Shown: positions 24,284 to 33,200, counted from the stretch's first letter. The stretch: 41,682 nucleotides of DNA from Thermincola carboxydiphila (GCA_016841325.1 JAENZJ010000027.1:1-41682); one strand, 5' to 3'. The notes: generated by a model from the letters alone, not told the origin. A program made the numbers and translations.

Positions 24284-24958
24284 TTAAAATACCTCTTTTT
24301 TTTCTGTTATTCTCTTCCATAACCGGGGTGTACATACATCTTTAAGCCTTACCTGCCGATATGACACGGCTCCGGCAAAAGGGGTCCGGGGGTAATCCCC
24401 GGGGTCAGGCCGGGGTGAAACAGCCTCATGTATAATAAGGTTATTGTTCCAGGTTTTGATCTTAAACCATTTCCTGACCAGTTCGTCTTCACCGGCATTA
24501 ACAATTTCTTCCCTGAGTTTTCTGGCATCCCGGGTTAAGGGGCAGCAAATAAATGTCTGGCACACCAGGGGACGCTTCCCGTAATTCCGGCAGAGCCCCC
24601 TGGAACTGTCGAGGCAGAGGCACTTCCCAGCTTCATTCAGACCCATGGTTATGTCCACTACCCTTCCCTCAACATAGACATGGAGCATTTCACCGACAAA
24701 CCGCCCCAAATCGCCTTCTGCCATATTTAAGGCATCAATCAGGGTTACCGGAATCCGCTCCTGGCAGCATAAATCACAAGCAAAACACGAATCCGCCTCC
24801 GGTTTTCGGGCCCGGTAACATTGGGCCGCCTCAATAAATCTGTTAACAGCATCCAGGTAATCCTGAACCGTTGCCCCGGGATCTGCTACCCTGATATCAT
24901 ATCCTGCCTGTCCGTTTATTACAACCGGCACCGCTTCTACTCTGTCCAAAAGAACCAC
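24284..24958 (-). CDS. YkgJ-family cysteine-cluster protein
   Basis: A ~224-residue protein with cysteine groups CFACDLCC (~59-66), CLCL, LCRNYGKRPLVCQTFICC (~122-139), typical of the putative zinc- or iron-binding YkgJ domain (PF03692). The exact role is unknown. The GTG at 24958 is close to AAAGGG; the TTG at 24949, 8 nt after it, is an alternative. Lies 25 bp after the ylbF-like gene. Confidence 0.82.
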   Translation of the reverse strand: MVLLDRVEAVPVVINGQAGYDIRVADPGATVQDYLDAVNRFIEAAQCYRARKPEADSCFACDLCCQERIPVTLIDALNMAEGDLGRFVGEMLHVYVEGRVVDITMGLNEAGKCLCLDSSRGLCRNYGKRPLVCQTFICCPLTRDARKLREEIVNAGEDELVRKWFKIKTWNNNLIIHEAVSPRPDPGDYPRTPFAGAVSYRQVRLKDVCTPRLWKRITEKKEVF

Positions 24959-24983
24959 CCTTTACGGTATCTGTTAAAAGCTG

Positions 24984-25313
24984 CTACTCCAGTCCTAGAC
25001 CGTCCATTAATATCTTGTGTATGTCAGCCATCATCGTGACAAAACGGTGTTCTGCTTCCACAAAATCCCTGATTGTCTGATTAGCTGTCACAACTTCATG
25101 CATCTTCTTTAAAGCCTTTACCTTTTCCTCAGGGACCTGCTGGCCTGACATATGTATTTGCTGCAGTTCAAACTGCTGCTTCCGGTAATCAGTGAACATT
25201 TTTTTTATCTGCTGGTCAGCTTCTATCCGGTCTTTATTCTTTTTAAGTAATTTATACTGCTCTGATTCCCGGATCCCTTTGGCAAGCACATTGGCCTGGT
25301 CATAAACAGACAC
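24984..25313 (-). CDS. YlbF-family protein
   Basis: A 109-residue helical protein of the YlbF/YmcA family. It matches the family's coiled layout (YDQANVLAKGIRESEQYKLLKKNKDRIEADQQIKKMFTDYRKQQFELQQ, then VTANQTIRDFVEAEHRFVTMMADIHKILMDGLG). In Bacillus YlbF, YmcA and YaaT form an Fe-S complex that aids RNase Y and sporulation/biofilm control. GTG 25313 lies 8 nt after AAGGAGG; the longer TTG frame lacks a site. Confidence 0.85.
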   Translation of the reverse strand: MSVYDQANVLAKGIRESEQYKLLKKNKDRIEADQQIKKMFTDYRKQQFELQQIHMSGQQVPEEKVKALKKMHEVVTANQTIRDFVEAEHRFVTMMADIHKILMDGLGLE

Positions 25314-25401
25314 TTCACATGCCTCCTTCCTCAAATACCTTCAAATTAATTATACGTAATTATCCGGTCCTTTGACACCTAAATATTAATATTCTCAGAC
25401 A

Positions 25402-25427
25402 AGAGGTAAGGCCTAAGCCTTACCTCT
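25402..25427 (-). terminator. Hairpin at the end of the SLH-protein gene
   Basis: AGAGGTAAGGC/GCCTTACCTCT, an 11-bp perfect stem with a 4-nt loop, overlaps the stop codon. On the minus strand only TTG follows, so it may protect the 3' end rather than terminate. Confidence 0.5.
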
Positions 25428-28400
25428 GAATGTAATATTCCAGTATTCTCGCCATAACCGCTGCCGCTTCAGCCCGGTTGGCCGTATCATTTGGTCTGAA
25501 CAAGCCTTTGTTCCCCTCCATAATCCCTGCAGCTTTGGTATCCCTGATAGCCTGTATGGCCCATGGCCGGATATCTCTCCAGTCAGTATAATTGGATGGC
25601 TGGCTGCTGTCAGGGAGGTCCAGGGCCTTATCCATGATAACTGCCATTTCAGCCCTGCTGATGTTTTTATCAGGCCTGAAGGTCCCGTCAGGGTATCCCT
25701 GGACGATACCGCGGTTAACAACAGCGCCGATACTGCCTGCAGCCCAGTCAGGGATTGGGTCAGCGAAACCTGTCCCCGGGGCTTCCTGAGCCCACCCCAG
25801 TGTTTTGGTCAACAGGGTAACAAATTCGGCCCTGGAAATACCTTTTTCGGGGAGGAAACGCCCATCAGGATAACCGTTTACGATCCTGGCAGCAGACATC
25901 CTGATTATCAGGTCTTTGGCCCAGCTGCTGCCGATATCCGACAACTGCGGGACAGGACGTACATCTGTCATCAATCCCACAATCCCGAATTCTTCTGTCT
26001 TTGCGGTAATCGTTTTATTTACGCTGTCGACCGCAGCAGGCAGCCGTTTCCATGCCAACTTGTCCTGATCCCATAACATAACCTGAAGCCTGTTCAAATC
26101 TGCCGTCCCAGCGGCCTTCAACCTGAGCTTCATCGGAGCCGGAAGTTTCCCGGCATTATCACCGTTAGCCTCTCCGCTGATCCGGTAGAGAGGCAGCAGG
26201 GGATTAAAACCCGGAGTCGGAAGGTCCGTAGTCAGCAGTTCCGCGGCTGTAACGTTATAAGTTGCGGAACCGGCCGGGTTATTAAAGATAAGTTCCAGAC
26301 GATCACCAAGCTTCAGTGAAATAGCGGCACCCGGGGCAACTGCCCTGACTGCCGAAACAGGCTCCCTGTCCACCGGCTCCTGCCCCGGGGAATCAGAAAC
26401 GCCAATTACAGACAGTTCATCTAAAAAGATCACACCTTTATCTTTGCTCCCGCCCTCGGTCTCGACCAGGTAGATGTCTGAAAGCCTCAGGGGCATTTTC
26501 AGGCCGGCCGGAATGTCTGCAGTGACATGCTTCCATCCCTTCCAGTTCACCCGGGTGAAATCCAGGAGTTTCTCAGTCCCTGCAGAGTCAGTAACCCGGG
26601 CCCTTAACCAGTGTCCATTGCCAACGTCTCCCTTTACCCAGACACCAAGGCCAAAGGGCTGTCCGGGCAGCTCCAGGCCGCCGTCAAAACTGCCGTATGC
26701 AGCCCTGGTTTTGTCTGAAGAGGTAAAATCGTATTCCAGCCGGGCCGCCCCTGCGCCACGGAAGATACCTGATTCCTCACCGGTCAGCCGGAAACTGCCC
26801 AGGACTCCATCGGGATAACCACGGAAACTGACTTTCTTAGCCGTCTCAAAGCCATATAGCTGTTTCTCCACTCTGCCCACACTTACCCTCACATTTGCTG
26901 TGGCAGAATCTACCTTTATCACCAGCTCCCCTGAAGACATTTTATCGACTGCGGTGAACTTATTCCCGCTTATACTTCCGACATCACCCTTTACCTGGAC
27001 TTCATATTCTCCCGGCTGGAGTACAAAAGACTGGCCCTGCTTTGTAGTGACCTTCACACTCAGGTCGACACTCTCTCCGGGACTCACGGCAATACTGGCC
27101 GGGGTAACCTCAATTTTGGAAATATCGGCACTGCCCAGTATCTGGACAGAGAATTCCTGAGATATATTCATAAAAGAGGCCTTCACAATGGCTTTACCAC
27201 TTTGAGCTGCCACCAGTTCATTATTGTTGAAGGTTCCGAGACCTGGGGAGATTGACCACTGGACGTCCCCCGGAGCCACGGAATAGGGATTAAAATATTC
27301 GTCATAACCCTTTGCGGAAAAAGTCTTCTTAGTTCCTACCAGGACATAGGAAGGACCCGCTACCCTCAGGCCGGCAAAAGCTCCGGCAGGGGCGGTGGAA
27401 AAGATTCCAATGGCCGTGGGAATAGACCTTTCAGAACCATAGACAGGCCTGTTCACCAGTGATGCCTCTCCATCACCGAGTGCCCTTGCAGCCATTGTGG
27501 ATGATCCGCCGCCATCCAGGTTTACAGCTGTCGAGGCTCCTATGGAAATCATAAAATCTGCCAGTTCCTCCTGGGTCATACCCCTGCTGGAGTTTCCGGC
27601 ATCAACGACAACCAGGTACAGTGTCTTGCCATCCGCAGAAGCGCCAATTGATGTCCTGGCTCTTTTACCGGTAATGTTCTGGGAAAACCAGTGCCTCTTC
27701 CCGTCTTTAACCAGCAGGGCCTGTCCCCCTACAGCAGCATAAACGTTTTCAGGGTTCACCTTATAAGCAACCTGTACCGGGTCACCGACCTTGAAATTTG
27801 CCGTCAGGAACTGCCCGGCTGTACCGTGTCCTGCCAGGACATATCCTCCGGGAGGAATCGGTGTTTTGGGCTGGTCGACCCGGATGTCCATAACCGTATC
27901 GTTTTCCACAACCATTTCTACCATACCGGTCAGCCCGGAAACAGGCCCCCGGCTCTGGTAAGACCATTTGGGAGTATACATGTTCAACCTGTTAAGGTCA
28001 CTGCTCTTCCCTTCCAGGGCCAGATATGTAGGCTTATTGATGCCAAACAACTGATGCTCCACACCCGTAGGAGCAGTAACCGTACCATTGAAACCAAAAA
28101 TATCAAAAACCGGGACCCTGTCATAGGTTATTCCAAACCCGTACATATCATTTCTCTGTGCCGGGGAAGTTATCAACTCCCCGCTCTGTACCGTAAGCCC
28201 TATGGGGGCCTTTTCCGCCATCTGGAAGAAATCGCCATTAATAGCAGCAACTGCGCCGGCTTCCCGCGCCAGATTTGTAGTACTCTTATTTGAAGTAATT
28301 ATCCCCTTGCTCCCGGCAATGGTATCCACACGGACATACTCATTGGTCAGGTCAACGGTCATCACATACACATTAAGGGCACCGTCCGTTGTCTGGATAT

Positions 28401-28563
28401 TAAGCCTCTCTATACTGACCCCTGGTGCAACAGGTTCTTTTGCCGATGTCCTGGATACCTCGGTATAGCCCCAAGCAAAGCCTGAGGGCATCAGTACTGT
28501 CACTAGCAGTACCAGAAATGTTGTCCATGCTGTCATTCTCCTGAATATACTCCTGCCTCTCAA
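25420..28563 (-). CDS. SLH-anchored phosphodiester glycosidase-family surface protein
   Basis: A 1047-residue exported protein. Signal peptide to ~32 (TAWTTFLVLLVTVLMPSGFAWG). Residues ~60-395 are a NAGPA domain (AAINGDFFQ, DAGNSSRGMTQEELADFMISIGASTAVNLDGGGSSTM, GSERSIPTAIGIF), the domain of N-acetylglucosamine-1-phosphodiester glycosidase. The middle (~400-850) holds Ig-like and a possible carbohydrate-binding segment. Three SLH repeats end the protein (VNGYPDGRFLPEKGISRAEF, VQGYPDGTFRPDKNISRAEM, MEGNKGLFRPNDTANRAEA), tethering it to secondary wall polymer. TTG start 28563 follows GAGG by 8 nt; ATG 28536 is an alternative. Confidence 0.9.
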   Translation of the reverse strand: MRGRSIFRRMTAWTTFLVLLVTVLMPSGFAWGYTEVSRTSAKEPVAPGVSIERLNIQTTDGALNVYVMTVDLTNEYVRVDTIAGSKGIITSNKSTTNLAREAGAVAAINGDFFQMAEKAPIGLTVQSGELITSPAQRNDMYGFGITYDRVPVFDIFGFNGTVTAPTGVEHQLFGINKPTYLALEGKSSDLNRLNMYTPKWSYQSRGPVSGLTGMVEMVVENDTVMDIRVDQPKTPIPPGGYVLAGHGTAGQFLTANFKVGDPVQVAYKVNPENVYAAVGGQALLVKDGKRHWFSQNITGKRARTSIGASADGKTLYLVVVDAGNSSRGMTQEELADFMISIGASTAVNLDGGGSSTMAARALGDGEASLVNRPVYGSERSIPTAIGIFSTAPAGAFAGLRVAGPSYVLVGTKKTFSAKGYDEYFNPYSVAPGDVQWSISPGLGTFNNNELVAAQSGKAIVKASFMNISQEFSVQILGSADISKIEVTPASIAVSPGESVDLSVKVTTKQGQSFVLQPGEYEVQVKGDVGSISGNKFTAVDKMSSGELVIKVDSATANVRVSVGRVEKQLYGFETAKKVSFRGYPDGVLGSFRLTGEESGIFRGAGAARLEYDFTSSDKTRAAYGSFDGGLELPGQPFGLGVWVKGDVGNGHWLRARVTDSAGTEKLLDFTRVNWKGWKHVTADIPAGLKMPLRLSDIYLVETEGGSKDKGVIFLDELSVIGVSDSPGQEPVDREPVSAVRAVAPGAAISLKLGDRLELIFNNPAGSATYNVTAAELLTTDLPTPGFNPLLPLYRISGEANGDNAGKLPAPMKLRLKAAGTADLNRLQVMLWDQDKLAWKRLPAAVDSVNKTITAKTEEFGIVGLMTDVRPVPQLSDIGSSWAKDLIIRMSAARIVNGYPDGRFLPEKGISRAEFVTLLTKTLGWAQEAPGTGFADPIPDWAAGSIGAVVNRGIVQGYPDGTFRPDKNISRAEMAVIMDKALDLPDSSQPSNYTDWRDIRPWAIQAIRDTKAAGIMEGNKGLFRPNDTANRAEAAAVMARILEYYIQR

Positions 28564-28623
28564 AACCTGATCCTCTCCCCCAATAGAAATTTCCTTTCGG
28601 TACCATTAAACATAATCCCGATA

Positions 28624-29517
28624 TTATTTAGACTCCGGAGATACTCCCCTGGTTCCCCCTTTGCCAGAGATTTTTTTCACCTCTTTCATTTTGCTCAGGA
28701 GGTCATATCGTACAGCCAGGCCTCCTGTTCCCTTACCAATTCTTATTTCCGGTTTATTGGAACCATGGAAATCACTCCCCCCGGTAACGAGTAAACCGTT
28801 TCCGGCTGCTACGGCACAGTAATAGGCAGTCTCTGCTGCGGTATGAGTAGTGTAATAAGCCTCAATGCCCCTGAGTCCGTATTCCCGCAGTTCCCTCACC
28901 AGAGCCTCAAACTCTTCCCTGCCGCCAACCCGCAAATGATGCGGATGTGCCAGGACCGGAATTCCCCCGGCAGTTGCAATCATTTCTATTCCCTGCCTGG
29001 GACTGATTTTGTCCTTCTTTACATAAGCGGGCTTTCCCGCCCCGAGATACAGGTGAAAGGCTTCCTCAGTACTTTTTACATATCCCTTTTTTCGTAAAAC
29101 TTCGGCGAAATGCGGCCTGCCAACTACTAACCCTCCCGCCGCCCGGGCTACCTCCTCCATGGTAATGTCAAAACCCAGTTCGCGGAGTCTGGCAGCCATC
29201 CTGGGATTCCTCAGGTTCCTGCTCTCCCGCAGTCCGGCCAGCTCCCGGGTTAATCGCCCGTTCTCATGGTCGATATAATAACCCAGGATATGCATCTCAC
29301 CGGGAAAGTCAACACCAATTTCCACTCCCGGAACCACTTCTGTACCAGCCTTTATCCCTGCCTGCAGGGCTTCGGCCAGCCCGTCCACCGTATCATGGTC
29401 GGTAATGGCAACAGCCCTGAGCCCGCTCCGGGCGGCATGGAATACAGCTTCCGCAGGTGTCATAGTCCCATCTGAAGCCGTAGTATGTACATGTAAATCA
29501 ATGAAATCGGTTCCCAT
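28624..29517 (-). CDS. PHP-domain phosphoesterase (YciV/TrpH-like)
   Basis: A 297-residue PHP-family metal enzyme. Motifs: DLHVHTTASDGTMTPAE (~7-23), AITDHDTVDGLAEA (~37-50), VPGVEIGV (~64), VLAHPHHL (~195) and GGSDFHGSNKPE near residue 255, together forming a multi-metal site. Related YciV/RnaAM degrades short RNAs or nucleotides 5' to 3'; the substrate here is open. The ATG at 29517 follows AAGGTG by 6 nt; GTG 29526 overlaps it. A TATAAT at 29543-29538 (minus) may start a short leader. Confidence 0.88.
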   Translation of the reverse strand: MGTDFIDLHVHTTASDGTMTPAEAVFHAARSGLRAVAITDHDTVDGLAEALQAGIKAGTEVVPGVEIGVDFPGEMHILGYYIDHENGRLTRELAGLRESRNLRNPRMAARLRELGFDITMEEVARAAGGLVVGRPHFAEVLRKKGYVKSTEEAFHLYLGAGKPAYVKKDKISPRQGIEMIATAGGIPVLAHPHHLRVGGREEFEALVRELREYGLRGIEAYYTTHTAAETAYYCAVAAGNGLLVTGGSDFHGSNKPEIRIGKGTGGLAVRYDLLSKMKEVKKISGKGGTRGVSPESK

Positions 29518-29672
29518 GTCAATCACCTTTTCTTCTAATTATATCCCGGCTGCCTGTGCTTTAAAAAGCAGTTAATTCTTTCCCCAATAATTAATTGTAT
29601 AGGTCTGCCGGTCAGATAACAATATCCAAATGTAAAAATTATCTCCCGGCCGTCTTCCCGGCCGCAGTACCT

Positions 29673-29702
29673 TTGTGATAAACTTAAGATAAACAATAAT
29701 AT
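29673..29702 (+). promoter_or_regulatory. Possible promoter of the small lipoprotein gene
   Basis: TTGTGA (29673-29678), 18 nt, TAATAT (29697-29702), with the start codon 15 bp further on. The GC-rich hairpin CGGCCG-TCTTCC-CGGCCG lies just upstream. Moderate match only. Confidence 0.35.
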
Positions 29703-29717
29703 ATGGGAGGGTGAACC

Positions 29718-30158
29718 ATGTCAAGCCACCGACTTCACCGCATTCCGTTTCACCACATGTTACTTGCAGTTTTATTGACAGTTTTGCCGGTATTCTCCAC
29801 CACCGGATGTAATTTTGCCGAGAAAGCCGATACCCTGAAAGATGATATTATCAATATAACCCTGGAACAGGTTGCCATGCAGCTGGAAAACAGTCTTAAC
29901 CAGGAACTTGGGGCAATACAGGTCAATACCCCGCAGGTAATTAACAGCAAGGGAGAGGTAGACTGGGAACTCCTGAAACAGACCGAACTGGGCAATTATG
30001 TATTTTACAGTATGGGGAGTTATGAGTTCCGGGCAGTCCTGACCGGGGACGGGATTTTCAGGATCGAACGGACAAATTTTGCCACAGGTGAAACCTTTGC
30101 CTATGCCGAGTTTAATGCCACGATTGCTGACGGAAAATTTGATGTTTCAGTCAAATAG
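29718..30158 (+). CDS. Hypothetical lipoprotein (146 aa)
   Basis: I do not recognise the family. The N-terminal hydrophobic stretch (MLLAVLLTVLPVFSTTGC) ends at a lipobox-like Cys ~31. The rest (AEKADTLKDDIINITLEQVAMQLENSLNQELGAIQV..., GSYEFRAVLTGDGIFRIERTNFATGETFAYAEFNATIADGKF) looks like a helix followed by an antiparallel beta sheet. GGAGGG lies 6 nt before ATG. It is flanked by its own promoter and terminator, so it is a single-gene unit. Confidence 0.78.
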   Translation: MSSHRLHRIPFHHMLLAVLLTVLPVFSTTGCNFAEKADTLKDDIINITLEQVAMQLENSLNQELGAIQVNTPQVINSKGEVDWELLKQTELGNYVFYSMGSYEFRAVLTGDGIFRIERTNFATGETFAYAEFNATIADGKFDVSVK

Positions 30159-30200
30159 GAGCAATGACTGCCTTCAGGTAACTGAATAATGCAGCATAAT

Positions 30201-30233
30201 TAACAAGCTGTGTCCTCCCGGCACAGCTTGTTA
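30201..30233. terminator. Bidirectional terminator between lipoprotein and UPF0180 genes
   Basis: A stem TAACAAGCTGTG/CACAGCTTGTTA (~12 bp) around a 9-nt loop between convergent genes. TCATTAT on the plus side and TTATGCTGCATTATT on the minus side are only modestly T-rich. Confidence 0.7.
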
Positions 30234-30236
30234 TCA

Positions 30237-30503
30237 TTATACCTGTTTCATTGTATTCTCCAATTGATTCAGCACTTCCTGCGGGCTCATGCCTTTGGCA
30301 GAAATTACCGGAGAACCTGTCTTGATTGTCGTCATCCCCATCATATTATCATCCATTCCGGAAATAACAACCGCATCACAGTTCTTCAGCTCAATTCCGG
30401 TCTGGGTATGGGGGTCCAGCTGGACAACCTCATAACCCTTTTGATCAAGCAGCTGTTTTACACTTCCCAGTGTATTCTCAATCGCCACCCGCTTTTTAGC
30501 CAT
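30237..30503 (-). CDS. UPF0180 (YkuS) family protein
   Basis: An 88-residue cytosolic protein. It has the family pattern: KKRVAIENTLGSVKQLLDQKGYEVVQLDP, CDAVVISGMDDNMMGMTT, GSPVISAKGMSPQEVL, as in Bacillus YkuS. Function is unknown. AGGTG lies ahead of the ATG. Confidence 0.88.
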   Translation of the reverse strand: MAKKRVAIENTLGSVKQLLDQKGYEVVQLDPHTQTGIELKNCDAVVISGMDDNMMGMTTIKTGSPVISAKGMSPQEVLNQLENTMKQV

Positions 30504-30660
30504 CTAAAACACCTCCCATACCCTTATTATTATCGCAGACAACAAATACTATTGAATTTTTCACAGCTTATTATTAGTAAGATTAACAGGGTTTATACAG
30601 GGGTCTATACAGTAAGGTTCCCATAATTACATTTGGGCACCACTTCGTTATAGCCTGTGT

Positions 30661-30706
30661 AATTAGGGAGAGGGGCAGATATGTTCCTATCTGCCCCTCC
30701 CTAATT
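30661..30706. repeat. Hairpin of the GGCAGAYATRTTCC family
   Basis: Left arm 30661-30681 (AATTAGGGAG-AG-GGGCAGATA) pairs with 30688-30706 with a 2-nt bulge around loop TGTTCC. The 14-mer GGCAGATATGTTCC (30674-30687) recurs exactly at 41159. No T-run follows. A further stem GGGCAC/GTGCCC lies at 30709-30733. Confidence 0.7.
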
Positions 30707-30752
30707 CATGGGCACATTTCTGAGCACGTGCCCCCATTACTTATGGAAAAAT

Positions 30753-32330
30753 TTACTTTAGCCTGTCTGCTGCAGCATTCAGCAGCTTCATAGTGAGTTC
30801 ATAGTTGTGGACACCCTTGCTCTTGTCAGCCTCGACAATCTGTGAATAAAGGAGAGCTTCCTTATATGCCTGGGTTTCAGAATTAGCCTTTTTGGCTTCC
30901 AGCTGTGCCTTAACTTCACCCAGTTTCTTGGTTACATCACCCTGCCAGTTGTCAACAACCCCCTGCAGGTAGTCATGACTCGCACTGGGGTGACAGGATG
31001 AACAGGAATCAGGCATGCCGAATTCTTTACCTTCTTTGGGCATTACTGTTGTCATCAGGTGGCTCACTTTGGGTCCGGTTGTTTTCGGCATATGGCAGTC
31101 AACACAGGTGACACCGGCCTGCTGCATAACACTGGGAGCCACGGCGAATCCAAGACCGATATTTCCTTCATTCATCTCCTTTTGCGGATGGTGCGGTGCC
31201 TGACCTACTTCCATCGGTCCTTCAGCATTATGACACTGGGAACATATTTCTTCCCTTGGCTTGCGCAGGAAACCCAGGCCTGCGTCAGGGTCGTGGGAAG
31301 CATGGCAAACCTGGCAGGTAACCCCAAACTTGGCGTCGGCCAGTTTAACCTCTGCACCCTCTTTAGCAAGGTACGCCTCAGCTGAGTGGCATTCAAGACA
31401 CTCGTCAGCGGCGTGGTCGCTTGACTTCAATGAATCCAGGGTCTTGGCATGTGCTGATGCCAGCCATTCAGGATACTGCAGGTGATGGGAATTCTTAGCG
31501 TGTCCGGTTGGCCAGAATGCCTTGTCATCGGTTTCAGCGCTTACCGGAGTATAAAAATCAGCAAGTTCCTTGTCAGGAGTATATTGGCCCTGTTCCTCAT
31601 TATACGGGTACCCATAGGTTGATCCGTCAGGTTTCTTGGCAGTTGAAGCTCCCCGGACATGACACTGGCCGCAGTTTTCCGCTGCCAGGGAGACCACCAT
31701 GGGATTCTGTGCCGGGGCTTCAATGTGTTTGGCGCCCGGGCCGTGACACTGCTCACAGCTTATCCCAAAACCGCTGAAGCTCCGGGCCACTTCAGGATTC
31801 TTCTCTGTAGGCACCTTTAGGCCGGTGACATGGCAGCCGGCACAGGTACTCAGCCAGGGGGTGCCTTCTCCGATAGCCTCAACTTCAACTATCCATTCAT
31901 TTTCAGTCATGTTCCAGGAACCCCAAAGCACCGGATAATCATCAGCCGGAACACCAAAGGTCCCCTTTTTGCCGACAAGTTCCTGGACATCCAGGTACCC
32001 CGCCTTGGAAAGCAGTACATATTGGATATCATCAGCAGTAAAATTCAGCATTTTGGGATAATTTCCACTGAGGTCACCTGCTATGGCATCAGGGTTTTTG
32101 GTAGCATCTTTTATGAAACTGCCATGAGTTGTCTCTGCCCAAGCCTCAAAGACCTCGGCATGACAAGCCTGGCAGGCACTATCTCCCACATAATCTCCCG
32201 AAGCTGTTTCTATACCGGAAGTAGCGGGTTGTTCAGGCTGCTTTGTGTCACCACATCCTGCAGCTGTCAGCATTCCTGCCAGGAGAACAACCAGGGCAAA
32301 AAACAGAATAATTCTGCTATTTTTATTCAC
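30753..32330 (-). CDS. Nonahaem c-type cytochrome lipoprotein
   Basis: A 525-residue extracytoplasmic electron carrier. The N-terminal membrane stretch ends TAAGC (Cys ~26), probably lipidated. Nine CxxCH haem sites follow: CQACH, CAGCH, CEQCH, CGQCH, CLECH, CQVCH, CSQCH, CVDCH and CSSCH. The N-terminal part resembles cytochrome c554-like domains, and the C-terminal HNYELTMKLL is reminiscent of NrfA ends, but no catalytic CxxCK is present. It may pass electrons to an external acceptor or serve a nitrogen-oxide reductase. GTG 32330 lies 8 nt after GGGGGAG. The 3' hairpin is the 30661 repeat. Confidence 0.92.
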   Translation of the reverse strand: MNKNSRIILFFALVVLLAGMLTAAGCGDTKQPEQPATSGIETASGDYVGDSACQACHAEVFEAWAETTHGSFIKDATKNPDAIAGDLSGNYPKMLNFTADDIQYVLLSKAGYLDVQELVGKKGTFGVPADDYPVLWGSWNMTENEWIVEVEAIGEGTPWLSTCAGCHVTGLKVPTEKNPEVARSFSGFGISCEQCHGPGAKHIEAPAQNPMVVSLAAENCGQCHVRGASTAKKPDGSTYGYPYNEEQGQYTPDKELADFYTPVSAETDDKAFWPTGHAKNSHHLQYPEWLASAHAKTLDSLKSSDHAADECLECHSAEAYLAKEGAEVKLADAKFGVTCQVCHASHDPDAGLGFLRKPREEICSQCHNAEGPMEVGQAPHHPQKEMNEGNIGLGFAVAPSVMQQAGVTCVDCHMPKTTGPKVSHLMTTVMPKEGKEFGMPDSCSSCHPSASHDYLQGVVDNWQGDVTKKLGEVKAQLEAKKANSETQAYKEALLYSQIVEADKSKGVHNYELTMKLLNAAADRLK

Positions 32331-32356
32331 TTGCTTCTCTCCCCCTTTATGAACAA

Positions 32357-32398
32357 TTATGGTGTGCAAACAAATATACTAATAATTATCTTTTGCAC
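32357..32398 (-). CDS. Possible 13-residue leader peptide before the cytochrome gene
   Basis: GTG follows GGAGG by 5 nt and encodes MQKIIISIFVCTP, ending 27 bp before the cytochrome start. The ribosome site is good but the peptide shows no known attenuation pattern. It could be chance. Confidence 0.25.
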   Translation of the reverse strand: MQKIIISIFVCTP

Positions 32399-32610
32399 CT
32401 TCACCTCCAATTAATATAAGGGCTGAACTATCATAACCACTGCAAAACGGCGTAATTAGGGGGCTGCTCACCTCCTTGTGAATGTAATTACATGCACATT
32501 TACTAATCACTTCTATAAAAAAATTGGAAATCCTGCCAATTTTGCTGCCAAATAAGAAGTTCTACTATTTAGTATTTTCTAAAATTTCAACAAGAGTTCC
32601 AAAATATAAT

Positions 32611-32638
32611 TTGCTAAATATTAAAAAAGGCATAATAC
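32611..32638 (+). promoter_or_regulatory. Ferredoxin promoter
   Basis: TTGCTA (32611-32616), 16 nt, TAATAC (32633-32638), 40 bp ahead of the start codon. A moderate match in an AT-rich stretch. Confidence 0.45.
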
Positions 32639-32677
32639 TTTCCCGGGGTGACAAACTAACGCAAAGGAGGGAATCAA

Positions 32678-32998
32678 ATGCGGGAAGAGCTGACAAAAAA
32701 TACTGACTATGCAGAAAAAGATGACCGGAGATGGGAAGCCAACACTTATGAAAACAATAAGGGAAGATGGAATGTTTATCCGGGACTGTGCAAGGGATGC
32801 GGGCTTTGTATAGAGAAATGCCCGGTAAAGGTCATAGAATGGTCCAGGGAACTGGGATTTATGGGAACTCCTGCCGTTAAACCACGGATTGAAGGCTGTA
32901 TCGTATGCGGGATCTGCCAGACAGTATGTCCTGATGCTGCAATCCTGATTGAGAAAAAGGGAAAAGAGGTTCCCCCGGCTGCAGTTCCGGTGAAGTAG
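32678..32998 (+). CDS. 2[4Fe-4S] ferredoxin-type protein
   Basis: A 106-residue iron-sulfur protein. Two four-cysteine motifs, CKGCGLCIEKCP (~37-48) and CIVCGICQTVCP (~75-86), predict two [4Fe-4S] clusters for one-electron transfer at low potential. The N-terminal ~30 residues are charged (KNTDYAEKDDRRWEANTYENNKGRW), as in delta subunits of 2-oxoacid:ferredoxin oxidoreductases, but no other subunits are nearby. AAAGGAGGG lies 6 nt before ATG. Divergent from the cytochrome gene. Confidence 0.88.
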   Translation: MREELTKNTDYAEKDDRRWEANTYENNKGRWNVYPGLCKGCGLCIEKCPVKVIEWSRELGFMGTPAVKPRIEGCIVCGICQTVCPDAAILIEKKGKEVPPAAVPVK

Positions 32999-33009
32999 TG
33001 CCAAAACAA

Positions 33010-33036
33010 ATGGGTGGATGAAGCTTATCCACCCAT
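33010..33036. terminator. Terminator between ferredoxin and rubredoxin genes
   Basis: ATGGGTGGAT/ATCCACCCAT, a 10-bp perfect stem with a 7-nt loop. On the minus strand TTTGTTTT follows; on the plus strand TAATCCTCTTCTTCTTC. It overlaps the rubredoxin stop codon. Confidence 0.78.
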
Positions 33037-33200
33037 TAATCCTCTTCTTCTTCAAACATGTCTTTCCCCACACCACATAAAGGACATACCCAGTCATCCG
33101 GTATCTCACTAAAAGGTGTCCCAGGTTCCACTTCATGTTCCGAGTCACCTTCTTCAGGGTCATATACATAGTCACAGACCGTACAACTCCATTTTTCCAC
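33036..33200 (-). CDS. Rubredoxin
   Basis: A 54-residue one-iron electron carrier. [14 protein letters not shown] (residues 6-19) and CPLCGVGK (39-46) supply the four cysteine ligands; [20 protein letters not shown] and a C-terminal acidic tail are typical. GTG follows GGAGG by 8 nt. It lies near an iron-sulfur flavoprotein and ferredoxin genes, and rubredoxins often serve oxygen or peroxide detoxification in anaerobes, as partners of rubrerythrins (see 41294). Confidence 0.95.
   Translation of the reverse strand: MEKWSCTVCDYVYDPEEGDSEHEVEPGTPFSEIPDDWVCPLCGVGKDMFEEEED

Larger units (their letters stand above)
32331..32677. promoter_or_regulatory. Divergent control region between cytochrome and ferredoxin genes (347 bp)
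   Basis: It contains a strong ferredoxin ribosome site, the ferredoxin promoter (32611-32638), an inverted repeat AAAATTGG-N8-CCAATTTT (32520-32543), a TGTAATTACA palindrome (~32484-32493) and, on the minus strand, a 13-codon ORF (32357-32398). No convincing cytochrome -35/-10 was found. Confidence 0.45.
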
